Positions 21,383-29,327 of a DNA stretch of 32,364 nt are shown piece by piece. A program made the translations under genes and the position numbers. Each line of letters begins with the position of its first letter. Position 1 is the stretch's first letter. The notes below the pieces were generated by a model, which did not search any database, was not told the DNA's origin, and saw only the letters and a list, made by a program, of their open reading frames with translations. Location of the stretch: positions 1-32,364 of the forward strand of contig JAOZFH010000016.1 in NCBI GenBank assembly GCA_027491415.1. Reading direction: 5' to 3'. The DNA is from Thermoproteota archaeon. GTDB lineage: Archaea > Korarchaeota > Korarchaeia > Korarchaeales > Korarchaeaceae.

Positions 21383-22352
21383 CGTTCCTGTCGAAGGCGC
21401 CGAGGTCGTCCATGGCGGTGTCGAAGGCCATCCTCAGGTCGAATCCGCCCTCCTTGATCATGGCCGCAAAGTTGGCCCCGGTGACGCTGATCACCACTCC
21501 CCTGAGCTTTCCGGTTCGGAGGCCGTAGGCGAAGCCAGGCTCCCTGATCTCCATTATCCCCTCAAAGCCCAGCTCTCTCATCTTGTTCAGGATCTTCTGC
21601 GCCTTTGGTATGCTGTTGTAGGGGATCTCACCGAAGGTGGCCAGGACCGTGCCCGTCCCCCTCTTGGCAGCCTCGGCGACCCTCGTCATTCCGGCGAATA
21701 TGAGGAGCTGAGAGGGGCTTATGGTGGTTCCGGAGTAGTGCATGACCTCCGCGAAGGTCGTGGGCCTGTAGTCCTTCAGCTCCAGTAGTCCCACGCCCTT
21801 CACGCTGACCGGAACTCCGTTGCGGAGGAGGATGCCGTACAGGGTGTTTGAGGAGACGTACTTGATCTCGAGCAGGTCTCCCCTCCTCAGGCCGGTCTCC
21901 CTGACCTGATACTTCGGGTAGAAGAGGAGCTTCGGGACCTCCTTCCCGAGGCTGATCACGTGCCGCATGACCCAGGTGAAGTCCTCCCTCCTGATGAACA
22001 GCTTGTTGGCTATCACCGATCCGCTGCCGGTCGAGAGGTCGAAGTCCATCTCGGCGATCCTCTGGTACATCCTGTCCAGCATCCACTCCATCCTGGTGGA
22101 GACGGTGAGGGCCCGCATCCTCCTGCGGCCCTCGCTGGTTATCTGCCTGGCCTTCCTGACCTTCCGTGTGAGCCCAAGCTCGTCCATGAGCTTCAGGTAG
22201 TAGCGGATCGTCCTCTGGCTGAGGTAGATGCCCCTCCTGTTTAGCTCCCGCTGAATCTCGCCCGACGTGGCCGGCCCCTCGATCCCGTCGAGGATGGCCA
22301 GGATCTCGAGCATGTTCTCATTCAGCTTTCGAGTCTCCTGTACAGGTGACAT
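21369..22352 (-). CDS. NrpR-like transcriptional regulator (winged helix + DUF128)
   Basis: 327 residues. Residues 13-80 form a winged-helix domain (MLEILAILDGIEGPATSGEI through RTIRYYLKLMDELGLT). The remainder carries the NrpR regulatory domain, DUF128: LLEIKYVSSNTLYGILLRNGVPVSVKG, PTTFAEVMHYSGTTISPSQLL and LATFGEIPYNSIPKA. NrpR in methanogens represses nitrogen-assimilation genes and is released by 2-oxoglutarate. This protein has a single DUF128 copy, as in some NrpR subgroups, and its own operator is unknown. A good Shine-Dalgarno (GAGGGGAGG) precedes the ATG. The start overlaps the end of the dpp ATPase gene by 31 nt, so it belongs to the transporter operon and probably regulates it, and perhaps the convergent mutase operon. 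Confidence 0.85.
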   Translation of the reverse strand: MSPVQETRKLNENMLEILAILDGIEGPATSGEIQRELNRRGIYLSQRTIRYYLKLMDELGLTRKVRKARQITSEGRRRMRALTVSTRMEWMLDRMYQRIAEMDFDLSTGSGSVIANKLFIRREDFTWVMRHVISLGKEVPKLLFYPKYQVRETGLRRGDLLEIKYVSSNTLYGILLRNGVPVSVKGVGLLELKDYRPTTFAEVMHYSGTTISPSQLLIFAGMTRVAEAAKRGTGTVLATFGEIPYNSIPKAQKILNKMRELGFEGIMEIREPGFAYGLRTGKLRGVVISVTGANFAAMIKEGGFDLRMAFDTAMDDLGAFDRNVIPV

Positions 22353-23299
22353 GCCACCATCCTCCCCTCGCCGGGGAGCGGCACGAGGGCCGGCTCCTCC
22401 TGGTCGCAGGGGTCAAACCTCCTGGGGCACCTGGGGTGAAACCTGCACCCAGGAGGGGGGTTCGCCAGGTTCGGGACCGTCCCGGGGATCTCGGTAACCC
22501 GCCCCTTCCTGCCACCCCTGCCCGGTATCGCGCCCAGCAGCCCCCGGGTATAAGGGTGTTTCGGGTCAGTGAGCACGTCGACGGTCCTGCCCACCTCAAC
22601 GAGCTTCCCGGCGTACATGACGCCCACTCGATCCGTGTACTCGGCCACGATGCCTATGTTGTGCGTGATCAGCAGGATGGACATGTTGAGCTTCCTCCTC
22701 AGCTCGTCGAGCAGCGTGAGGATCTGGGCCTCTATGGTGACGTCCAGGTTCGTCGTGGGCTCATCGGCTATCAGCAGCTCTGGGTTGTTGGCGAGGGCAA
22801 TCGCGATGACCGCCCTCTGCCGCATGCCGCCGCTGAACTGGTGCGGGTACTCGTGGACCCTGGCCTCCGCCCCGGGGATGCCCACGAGCTTAAGCAGCTC
22901 TATCGCTCGGGCCTCGGCGTCCTTCCTACTCACCTCCGGGTTGTGGGCGAGTATGGTCTCGACTATCTGGTCCCCTATCGTGTAGACGGGGTCGAGGGCG
23001 GCCGTGGGGTCCTGGAATATCATCGAGATTCGGTCCCCCCTGATCTCCCTCATCCTGTCCTCGGGGAGCTGAAGGATGTCCTCTCCCTGGAAGTAGATGC
23101 TCCCGCCCGCCACCCTACCGGGCGGGGGCACGAGCCTGAGGATTGCGTTGCCTAGGGTGGACTTCCCGCACCCCGACTCCCCGATGAGGCCGAAGAACTC
23201 CCCGCTCTCGAGCTCTAGCGACACGCCGTCGACGGCCTTGACCACGCCGTCGAAGGCGTAGTAGTACACCTTCAAGTCTCGTATCTCGAGGAGCGTCAC
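22322..23299 (-). CDS. Peptide/opine-type ABC transporter ATPase (DppD-like)
   Basis: 325 residues. Walker A GESGCGKS (40-47), Q-loop in IFQDPTAALDP, signature FSGGMRQ (155-161), Walker B LLIADEP (175-181) followed by TTNLD (Asn replacing the usual Ala), and switch histidine in LLITHN. The C-terminal extension with PPGCRFHPRCPRRFDPC is the oligopeptide/dipeptide-family tail, whose cysteines may bind an Fe-S cluster. It pairs with the DppF-like ATPase encoded two genes earlier to drive the importer. It overlaps the C45 gene start-stop by 4 bases and the regulator by 31 bases. Confidence 0.92.
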   Translation of the reverse strand: MTLLEIRDLKVYYYAFDGVVKAVDGVSLELESGEFFGLIGESGCGKSTLGNAILRLVPPPGRVAGGSIYFQGEDILQLPEDRMREIRGDRISMIFQDPTAALDPVYTIGDQIVETILAHNPEVSRKDAEARAIELLKLVGIPGAEARVHEYPHQFSGGMRQRAVIAIALANNPELLIADEPTTNLDVTIEAQILTLLDELRRKLNMSILLITHNIGIVAEYTDRVGVMYAGKLVEVGRTVDVLTDPKHPYTRGLLGAIPGRGGRKGRVTEIPGTVPNLANPPPGCRFHPRCPRRFDPCDQEEPALVPLPGEGRMVACHLYRRLES

Positions 23300-24375
23300 G
23301 GCATACCACCTCCGAGGTCGAGGGTCAAGTAGGGGTGCTCGCAGGGGGGCCCCTCCGCGAACAGGATCCTAGACCTCTTTGGAAGCGCTATCATTGAGGC
23401 CACGGTCTCCACCGGCACGTCCCCCTCGCCGACGTGCCTGCAGATGGAGTGCCCGCCGGGGTCGTGGTACCTCATGAGCCTCTTTACGAAGTTGAGGTCT
23501 ATGGTGCCGAGGGCGCCTCTCACCCTCTCGTCCAGGTGCCTCCACCTGGCAAGGGTGTCCTCCCTCTCGTAGGCCGTGTAGTGGTAGGGGTCGTAGTACT
23601 TCTCGCTCATCCGGGCCGACTTGAAGTGGTTCGTGCGGAAGGCGTACCCCTCCTCCGGGATCTCCACATCCAGCTCCCTGTATCCCACCTCGACCACCGC
23701 TATGTCCCCCTTGGCGTCCCCCAGCGTGAAGGTGAACTGCCCCAGCCTGGGGACGGACTTGAGGAAGTCTATGGCCTCCTCCACCGTCGAGCAGCTCTCG
23801 AGGATCATCTTGGCCAGGACGTTGTCTGGGAGGCCCACGCCGATGTCTGAGGAGGCCACGTAAGTGGAGAACACCGTGAGGCCCCTCTCGTTCATGCCGC
23901 CCCCCGCCACGCCCGGGTCGCCCGCGTTGGTGGAGGCGAAGTACGCCAAACCGCCCTTCGGCCGGGCGTAGACGAAGAGATGCAGCGGCTTGTATCTGAC
24001 CCTCTTGTCCCTGTTCTTGGCCAAGATAGGCTCCCCGTGTGATGTGTGCTCCGCCTTCACGGCCCAGACCGAGCACTCGAGGCCGTAGTGGAGCATGTGC
24101 CGGAGGAACGTAGAGCAGGTGGTTTCGAAGAGGATGTCCCTGGCGAACCAGGCCCCCTCCGCCACCCCCTCCAGCATCTGGACGAACTCGGGGGAGTGCC
24201 TCTCCACTACCTCTCTCATGTCCTCCACGAGCTTCTCCAGGGAAGGGTTCTCTCCTATCTCCCTCCTGACTGCGTCGAAGAGTTCTCGGATGTACGGGGT
24301 CAGCCCCCTTATCTCCTTCCCCAGCTGAAGCCCCATCTCGTAGGGATCTCCAGCCAGGGCCACCATCCGGAGCAT
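23296..24375 (-). CDS. C45 family Ntn-hydrolase (acyl-CoA:6-APA acyltransferase-like amidase)
   Basis: 359 residues. Residues 80-123 contain ETTCSTFLRHML, then LECSVWAVKA, then LAKNRD. C101 with the downstream N121-R122-D123 matches the autocatalytically exposed N-terminal cysteine nucleophile and oxyanion-hole region of peptidase family C45 (fungal isopenicillin N acyltransferase group); the fold continues with STNAGDPGVAGGGMNERGLTVF and ends with CEHPYLTLDLGG. Such enzymes cut or exchange amide bonds, often N-acyl amino acids. The residue before Cys here is Glu, so self-cleavage would be between E100 and C101. No signal peptide: it is cytoplasmic. It is encoded between the two transporter ATPases (10-nt gap and 4-nt overlap), suggesting that it processes the imported compound. 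Confidence 0.82.
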   Translation of the reverse strand: MLRMVALAGDPYEMGLQLGKEIRGLTPYIRELFDAVRREIGENPSLEKLVEDMREVVERHSPEFVQMLEGVAEGAWFARDILFETTCSTFLRHMLHYGLECSVWAVKAEHTSHGEPILAKNRDKRVRYKPLHLFVYARPKGGLAYFASTNAGDPGVAGGGMNERGLTVFSTYVASSDIGVGLPDNVLAKMILESCSTVEEAIDFLKSVPRLGQFTFTLGDAKGDIAVVEVGYRELDVEIPEEGYAFRTNHFKSARMSEKYYDPYHYTAYEREDTLARWRHLDERVRGALGTIDLNFVKRLMRYHDPGGHSICRHVGEGDVPVETVASMIALPKRSRILFAEGPPCEHPYLTLDLGGGMP

Positions 24376-24385
24376 CTTCTACCAA

Positions 24386-25354
24386 TCACCCCCCGACCTT
24401 GTGGCAGGCGACCCAATGCCCCGGCTCAACCTGCACCAGGGGCGGCTCCTCCCTCCTGCAGAGATCGTCGGCCAGCGGGCACCTGCTCGAGAACCTGCAC
24501 CCCGGCGGGGGGTTGGCGGGATCTGGGGGGTCCCCGCGGAGGAGCATCTTCTTCCTCCCCCGCTGCCTCGGGTCGAGCGTCGGCACGGAGGAGAGGAGGG
24601 CCCTCGTGTAGGGGTGTAGGGGTCTCTCGAAGAGTTCCTCCGTATCGGCGGACTCCACCAGCTTCCCGAGGTACATCACGTTGATCCTGTCAGAGATGTG
24701 CTTGATCACGTTCATGTCGTGGGTTATGAAGAGGTAGGTGAGCCCGAACTCCCTCTGGAGGTCCAGCAGCAGGTTGAGGATCTTCGCCTGAACCGAGAGG
24801 TCCAGGGCCGATGTGGGCTCGTCCAGTATGAGGAACTTCGGCTTGACTATCAGGGCCCTGGCTATGGCTATCCTCTGCCTTTGCCCGCCGCTGAACTCGT
24901 GGGGGAACCTCTCTACGTCAGCCGCCCTGAGCCCGACCTGCTCCAGCATCTCCCTGATCATTGACTCCCTCTCCTCGAAGCTCAGGCTGGGCATGTGCAC
25001 CTTCAGCGGCAGGCCGACTATGTCCCTGACCCTCTTCACCGGGTTGAGGGAGAGGTAGGGGTCTTGGAACACTATGCCCATCTTCCTGCGGACCCTCGTG
25101 AGCTCCCTCCCCTTGAGCTCGAACAGGTTGACGCCCTCGAATATGGCCTGCCCCCTAGTGGGTTCGTAGAGCCTCAGCACCGTCAGCGCCAAGGTGGACT
25201 TTCCGGACCCGCTCTCGCCGACGAGCCCGACGGTCTGTCCCTCCTCGACGTCGAAGCTGACGCCGTCGACGGCCTTGACAACCCTCCTCTCGAATACCCC
25301 CCTCTTGATCTCGAAGTACTTGGTCACGTCCCGGAGCGAGAGAAGCGCCGTCAT
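24386..25354 (-). CDS. Peptide/opine-type ABC transporter ATPase (DppF-like)
   Basis: 322 residues. Walker A GESGSGKST (46-54), signature FSGGQRQ (154-160), Walker B FLILDEP (174-180) with TSALD, and switch histidine in LFITHD are canonical. The tail PPGCRFSSRCPLADDLC near residues 284-300 is the cysteine-containing extension of the oligopeptide family. The ATG overlaps the permease gene on its 5' side by 4 bases. With the DppD-like subunit it forms the heterodimeric motor of the importer. Confidence 0.93.
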   Translation of the reverse strand: MTALLSLRDVTKYFEIKRGVFERRVVKAVDGVSFDVEEGQTVGLVGESGSGKSTLALTVLRLYEPTRGQAIFEGVNLFELKGRELTRVRRKMGIVFQDPYLSLNPVKRVRDIVGLPLKVHMPSLSFEERESMIREMLEQVGLRAADVERFPHEFSGGQRQRIAIARALIVKPKFLILDEPTSALDLSVQAKILNLLLDLQREFGLTYLFITHDMNVIKHISDRINVMYLGKLVESADTEELFERPLHPYTRALLSSVPTLDPRQRGRKKMLLRGDPPDPANPPPGCRFSSRCPLADDLCRREEPPLVQVEPGHWVACHKVGG

Positions 25355-26268
25355 TGTACCTCCACAACCCCCAGCTTCTTCTTGATGGTAGGATCGAGCG
25401 CGTCCCTGAGCGAGTCACCCAGCAGGTTGATTCCCAGCACGACCATGGTTATCGCGAGCCCGGGGAACATGGCGATCCACCAGGCGTCCAGGATGTGCTG
25501 CCTCCCGGTGCCCAGCATGAGGCCCCACGACGGGTTTGGCGGCTTCACGCCTATCCCGATGAAGCTGAGCGAGGCCTCGTAGATTATGTTCCTGGCTAGC
25601 TGGAACGTTGAGAGCACGATCAGCGACGGGAAGGTGTTGGGCAGGGCCTCCCGGAATATTATGTGGGCGCTCCCCACCCCTATAGCCTTCGCCGCCAGGA
25701 CGAAGGGCCTCTCCTTCAGCGTGAGGAACTCTCCCCTCACGACCCTCGCGAACGGGACCCAGGATGTGAGGGTCATGGCGGCGACCACGTTCCAGTAGCC
25801 CGGTCCCAGGACGACCATCAGGGAGATCGCCATGAGCACCGCCGGGAAACTCAGCCAGAAGTCGACTATCCTCATCAGGACCTCGTCTATGAGCCCCCCG
25901 AAGTACCCGGACAGGGCCCCCAGCGAGACCCCAACGAGGACGGCCAGGGTCACCGACACGGCCGCGACGGACAGCGAGATCCGAGCTCCGTATATCAGCC
26001 TGCTCAGGAGATCCCTCCCGATCGCGTCGGTCCCCAACGGGTGCTCCCAGGATCCGCCGAACCCCACGGGGGGCTGCAGGGAGTTCGCCAGGTCGGCCTG
26101 GTAGGGGTCGTAGGGCGCGACCACCCCGGCGAACAGGGCGGACATCAAGAACACAAGGAATATCGTCCCGCCCACTATCGCGCCGGGGTCTCTCTTCATG
26201 TAACTGACGGTGGGGCCCCCCAGAAACCTGAGGAGATCCTCTCTGAGAGTCGTCAGCGTCCTGCTCAC
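25351..26268 (-). CDS. Peptide/opine-type ABC transporter permease (DppC-like)
   Basis: 305 residues from a GTG start directly after the upstream permease stop. The N-terminus (PTVSYMKRDPGAIVGGTIFL) and the following PYDPYQADLANSLQPP are typical of OppC/DppC; an EAA loop occurs at REALPNTFPSLIVLSTFQLA, and about six membrane helices are visible. It forms one half of the pore, paired with the DppB-like permease. Confidence 0.93.
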   Translation of the reverse strand: MSRTLTTLREDLLRFLGGPTVSYMKRDPGAIVGGTIFLVFLMSALFAGVVAPYDPYQADLANSLQPPVGFGGSWEHPLGTDAIGRDLLSRLIYGARISLSVAAVSVTLAVLVGVSLGALSGYFGGLIDEVLMRIVDFWLSFPAVLMAISLMVVLGPGYWNVVAAMTLTSWVPFARVVRGEFLTLKERPFVLAAKAIGVGSAHIIFREALPNTFPSLIVLSTFQLARNIIYEASLSFIGIGVKPPNPSWGLMLGTGRQHILDAWWIAMFPGLAITMVVLGINLLGDSLRDALDPTIKKKLGVVEVQ

Positions 26269-27294
26269 TCACCTCACCCCCCTGGTGCGCGGGTCCGTCA
26301 CGAGAATCAGGATGTCCGCCAGCAGGTTGGAGAGAACGAAGAAGAGGGCCGATATCATCACGGCGGCTATGACGACTGGATAGTCCCTTGCGTAAATCGC
26401 GTCTACTGCCAGCCTGCCCATGCCGGGCCACGCGAACACGGTCTCCACGAAGAAGGACCCCGTTAGGAAGAAGCCGAGCTGGAGGGCGACGATGTTTATG
26501 GTCGGTATGAGGGCGTTCCTGAGGGCGTGCTTGTAAATCACGGCGCTCTCCCTGAGGCCCCTGGCCCTGGCCGCCCTGATGAACTCGGCCCCAAGGACGC
26601 TGATCAGGTTGTTCCTGAGGAGCCTCACTATCAGGGCCGCCGCCGGGATGCCCAGCGACAGGGCCGGGAGGATTATGTGGCTGAGGGCTGACCTGACCAC
26701 CTCCCAGTCCCCGGCGAGTATCCCGTCGAGGATGTAGAAGCCCGTCACCCTCTCGACGGTCAGGGTGACGTCCAGCCTCCCCGAGATGGGGAGGACCTTG
26801 AGGGTCGTCCCGAACACGAGGATGAGCAGCATGGCTATCCAGAAGTTGGGCATCGAGAAGCCCACGACGGAGAGGCCCACGATGCCCCTGTCCACCGCCC
26901 CTCCCTTCAGGGCGGCGAATATGCCGGCGGGGATGGCTATCACGATGGCCACGGCCAGGGCGAAGAAGGCCAGCTCAACCGTGGCCGGAAGCCTCTCGAG
27001 AACCACTTCCAAGGCTGGCCTGTTGAACTGGTAGGATATGCCGACGTCCCCGTGAATCAGCTGCCTCAGGAAGTAGAAGAACCTGACGTAGAGGGGCCTG
27101 TCAAGTCCGTACTTGTGCCTGAGCTGCTGAATGAACTCCTCGCTGACGTCGCTCTGCTTACCTATCAGCATGGTGACGGGGTCTCCCGGGACGAAGCTGA
27201 ACACCAGGAAGACGATTATCGCAATTCCAAACATCACGGGAATGAGGCCGACGATCCGCCGTCCGATCAGCCGGAGGAGATCACTGTCTAACAT
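26269..27294 (-). CDS. Peptide/opine-type ABC transporter permease (DppB-like)
   Basis: 341 residues, about six membrane helices. LIGRRIVGLIPVMFGIAIIVF at the N-terminus, VPGDPV and the EAA-loop sequence KHALRNALIPTINIVALQ followed by GSFFVETVFAWPGMGRL are classic OppB/DppB features. It follows the binding-protein gene by 44 nt; that gap contains a T-rich tract on the coding strand, so this gene and those after it may be transcribed less than the binding-protein gene. Confidence 0.93.
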   Translation of the reverse strand: MLDSDLLRLIGRRIVGLIPVMFGIAIIVFLVFSFVPGDPVTMLIGKQSDVSEEFIQQLRHKYGLDRPLYVRFFYFLRQLIHGDVGISYQFNRPALEVVLERLPATVELAFFALAVAIVIAIPAGIFAALKGGAVDRGIVGLSVVGFSMPNFWIAMLLILVFGTTLKVLPISGRLDVTLTVERVTGFYILDGILAGDWEVVRSALSHIILPALSLGIPAAALIVRLLRNNLISVLGAEFIRAARARGLRESAVIYKHALRNALIPTINIVALQLGFFLTGSFFVETVFAWPGMGRLAVDAIYARDYPVVIAAVMISALFFVLSNLLADILILVTDPRTRGVR

Positions 27295-27313
27295 TGGCGC
27301 ACACGCTCCCGCC

Positions 27314-27326
27314 TAAAAAAGAAAGA
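27314..27326 (-). terminator. T-rich tract between dppA- and dppB-like genes (possible attenuating terminator)
   Basis: On the minus strand the sequence 13-25 nt after the binding-protein stop reads TCTTTCTTTTTTA, unusual in this GC-rich context and the kind of T tract at which archaeal RNA polymerase terminates. Because the permease genes follow, it would be a partial terminator that lets the binding protein be made in excess. Confidence 0.4.
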
Positions 27327-27338
27327 GGGGGGGAAGGA

Positions 27339-28955
27339 TTAGACGCTTATGTCGGCATCCACCAGGTTGTACCTCTCGTCGGTCCTGGGGGTGAACGTGA
27401 CCTCCTTCCTGTAGACCCACGGGTCGAACTGCTCCCACAGCCAGATGGCGGGAGCGTCCTCCTGCAGGATCCTCTCGAGCTCCATGAACTTCTGGGCCCT
27501 CTGCTCCGGGTCGAGCGTGGCGAGGGCCTCCTTCATAAGCCTAGTGACCTCGTCGTTGTGGTACTGGAACGCGTAGGTGTCCTTCTCCCTGGCGAAGGTG
27601 GAGTTCACGTTCCCGTAGAGCTCCAGCTCGCCGCATCCCCAGGAGCCGAAGTACATGTCACCCTTGGCCTTGAGGAGGTACTCGTTCTTGATGGTGCCCC
27701 AGTCCATGAGCTGGATCGTTACGTTGACTCCCACCTGCCCGAGGTAGTAGGCGATGGCCTCGGCCTGGTCCTTCCTCCACTCCTCGTCGTACATCATGAC
27801 GGCGTCAAAGCCGTCAGGGTAGCCAGCCTCGGCGAGCAACTGCCTCGCCCTGTCGGGGTCGTACGGGAAGGGCTCCAGGTTCGGGTCGTGCCCCAGGACG
27901 CCGGGGAAGGACATGCAGGCTATCCTGCGTCCGTAGCCCTTCAGCACGTTCTTAATGATGGCGTCAACGTCCACCGCCATGTTGAGGGCGTGCCTGACCC
28001 TCTTGTCGTTGAACGGGGCCTTGTGGGTGTTCAGGAACACGAAGACGGACCTGGCCGCCCTGACCTTCTCGACCACCAGGTTCGGGTCCTTCGCCATCTC
28101 CTCGGCCTGGTCCGCGGTGAACCCATAGGAGATGTGGATCTCGCCCGCCTTCAGGGCCTGCATCCGCGTGGCGGAGTCCGGAATGACCTTGAAGATCAGC
28201 TTGTCGACCTTCGGCGGGCCGACCGGCGGCACCTCAGCTGGACCGCCCCAGTAGTCGGGGTTCTTCTCGAAGACTATCCTCTCCCCGGGCACCCACTCCA
28301 CGAACTTGAACGGGCCGGTGCTGAACGGGTTCTTGAAGAAGTCCTCCCCCTGCGCCTCGACGGCGTGCTTGGGCAGTATCTCTTGGTACGTGAGGTCCAC
28401 CATCAGCGGGCCGCTCGGGTACTTGGTCTTGATCTCCAGTGTGTAGTCGTCGATTATCGTAATGGTGTCGATCTCGTCTATCATGCTGGCCCTGGGGGAG
28501 TTCTGGTTGGGGTCTAGGATCCTCTCCAGCGTGAACTTCACGTCCTCCGCCTTCAGCTCGGTCCCGTCGTGGAACTTGATCCCTTTCCTCAGCTTCAGCC
28601 TCCAGGTCAGGTCGTCGACGAATTCGTAGGACTCCAGCAGGTGCGGGATGACCCTCATGTCGTTGGTCCTCCAGAACAGCGGCTCGGCGTACTGCTGGAT
28701 GACGCTCTCGGTGACCCTCTTCCTGTGCATCGCCGGGTCGAGGGTCACTATGTCCTCCTTCAGCCCGAAGATGAGGACCTTCTCCTTCGGCGGCGGGGCG
28801 GTCGTCGGCGCCGCGGTCGTGGAGGGGGGCTGGGTGGTGGGGGTGGGGGTTGGGGACGGCTTTTTGGCCACCTTATACCCTATGATGCCCAAGGCGGCGG
28901 CCACGACGGCCGCTCCGGCCACCTTCAAGAAGTTACGTCGGGGGGTCTCGGACAT
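27339..28955 (-). CDS. Peptide/opine-type ABC transporter substrate-binding protein (SBP family 5, DppA-like), Tat-type signal
   Basis: 538 residues. The N-terminus TPRRNFLKVAG is a near-perfect twin-arginine (Tat) motif, followed by a hydrophobic stretch (AAVVAAALGIIGY) and then a Thr/Pro-rich linker at 34-58, as in archaeal binding proteins held at the membrane. The mature part is SBP family 5: EDIVTLDPAMHRKR, WRLKLRKGIKFHDGTELKAEDV, LDPNQNSP and RKGIKFHDG-type motifs, with KNPFSTGPFKF. Family ligands include oligopeptides, opines, nickel chelates and amides; none is predictable here. Shine-Dalgarno AGGTGG lies about 5 nt before the ATG, and the promoter is at 28980-29013. First gene of the operon that ends with the NrpR-like regulator. 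Confidence 0.93.
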   Translation of the reverse strand: MSETPRRNFLKVAGAAVVAAALGIIGYKVAKKPSPTPTPTTQPPSTTAAPTTAPPPKEKVLIFGLKEDIVTLDPAMHRKRVTESVIQQYAEPLFWRTNDMRVIPHLLESYEFVDDLTWRLKLRKGIKFHDGTELKAEDVKFTLERILDPNQNSPRASMIDEIDTITIIDDYTLEIKTKYPSGPLMVDLTYQEILPKHAVEAQGEDFFKNPFSTGPFKFVEWVPGERIVFEKNPDYWGGPAEVPPVGPPKVDKLIFKVIPDSATRMQALKAGEIHISYGFTADQAEEMAKDPNLVVEKVRAARSVFVFLNTHKAPFNDKRVRHALNMAVDVDAIIKNVLKGYGRRIACMSFPGVLGHDPNLEPFPYDPDRARQLLAEAGYPDGFDAVMMYDEEWRKDQAEAIAYYLGQVGVNVTIQLMDWGTIKNEYLLKAKGDMYFGSWGCGELELYGNVNSTFAREKDTYAFQYHNDEVTRLMKEALATLDPEQRAQKFMELERILQEDAPAIWLWEQFDPWVYRKEVTFTPRTDERYNLVDADISV

Positions 28956-28979
28956 AGGACCACCTTTCGCCTACGGTGT

Positions 28980-29013
28980 GGTAACCTTTTGCCGAAAGAA
29001 TACAATATAAACA
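28980..29013 (-). promoter_or_regulatory. Promoter of the dpp-like operon with a GGTAACC element
   Basis: Minus-strand TGTTTATATTG (29003-29013) is a strong TATA element about 50 nt before the ATG at 28955; transcription should start near 28980. The plus-strand GGTAACC at 28980-28986 overlaps that start and resembles the GTTACC/GGTAAC element at 17045-17063, so it may be an operator. A second AT-rich block at 29036-29048 (ATTAAATTTTTCC on the minus strand) is an alternative core promoter. Confidence 0.5.
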
Positions 29014-29327
29014 TGCTCCCTTCCTCGATTAGGTTGGAAAAATTTAATCCACAATCTCACCCTCTTGCCCACTAAGGGTAATCGATACCGGGGCAATTGG
29101 CGGATAGGGACGTTGCTTAATCGCGCTTGAGGTCACGAGAAGAGTCCACTTACTCGCCAACCACGCGTGAAAGACCGTCCCCGCTGGCGTGTTGTGGTGG
29201 GATTTTGCCCAGGGAGGGGCAGCCGGTTAGTCCAACTTGTTTGCCGCTGAGCGGTCAGTAAACTCCCGTTACCGGCTTGCCGGTAGCGAGGAGTCTACGG
29301 CCCCGCGCGTGAATCCCCAAGCCCAGC
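28987..29327. other. Non-coding region between the dpp promoter and the trxB partner gene
   Basis: Apart from the dpp promoter it holds no supported gene. Open frames are short and without bias. The only strong structure is an inverted repeat TACCGGC-TT-GCCGGTA at 29270-29285, which is 43 nt after the stop of the small protein (29328). Confidence 0.4.
29270..29285 (-). terminator. Perfect 7-bp inverted repeat downstream of the trxB operon
   Basis: TACCGGC (29270-29276) and GCCGGTA (29279-29285) are perfectly complementary around a 2-nt loop. The element lies 43-58 nt after the stop of the 79-residue gene that ends the trxB operon, so it may mark the mRNA 3' end. Because it also contains TACC...GGTA it could instead be a regulator site; its large distance (about 310 nt) from the dpp start argues against that. 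Confidence 0.35.

Noticed and set aside
27294-28517. Plus-strand open frame of 407 codons opposite the binding-protein gene
   Set aside because: It is a frame shadow of dppA-like coding DNA with low-complexity Val/Leu/Asp/Pro composition.
17168-28955. Staphylopine/pseudopaline-like metallophore cluster (opine dehydrogenase plus Opp-type transporter)
   Set aside because: No nicotianamine-synthase-like or histidine-racemase-like gene is present, and the mutase, MutL and C45 genes point to catabolism rather than metal-chelator synthesis.
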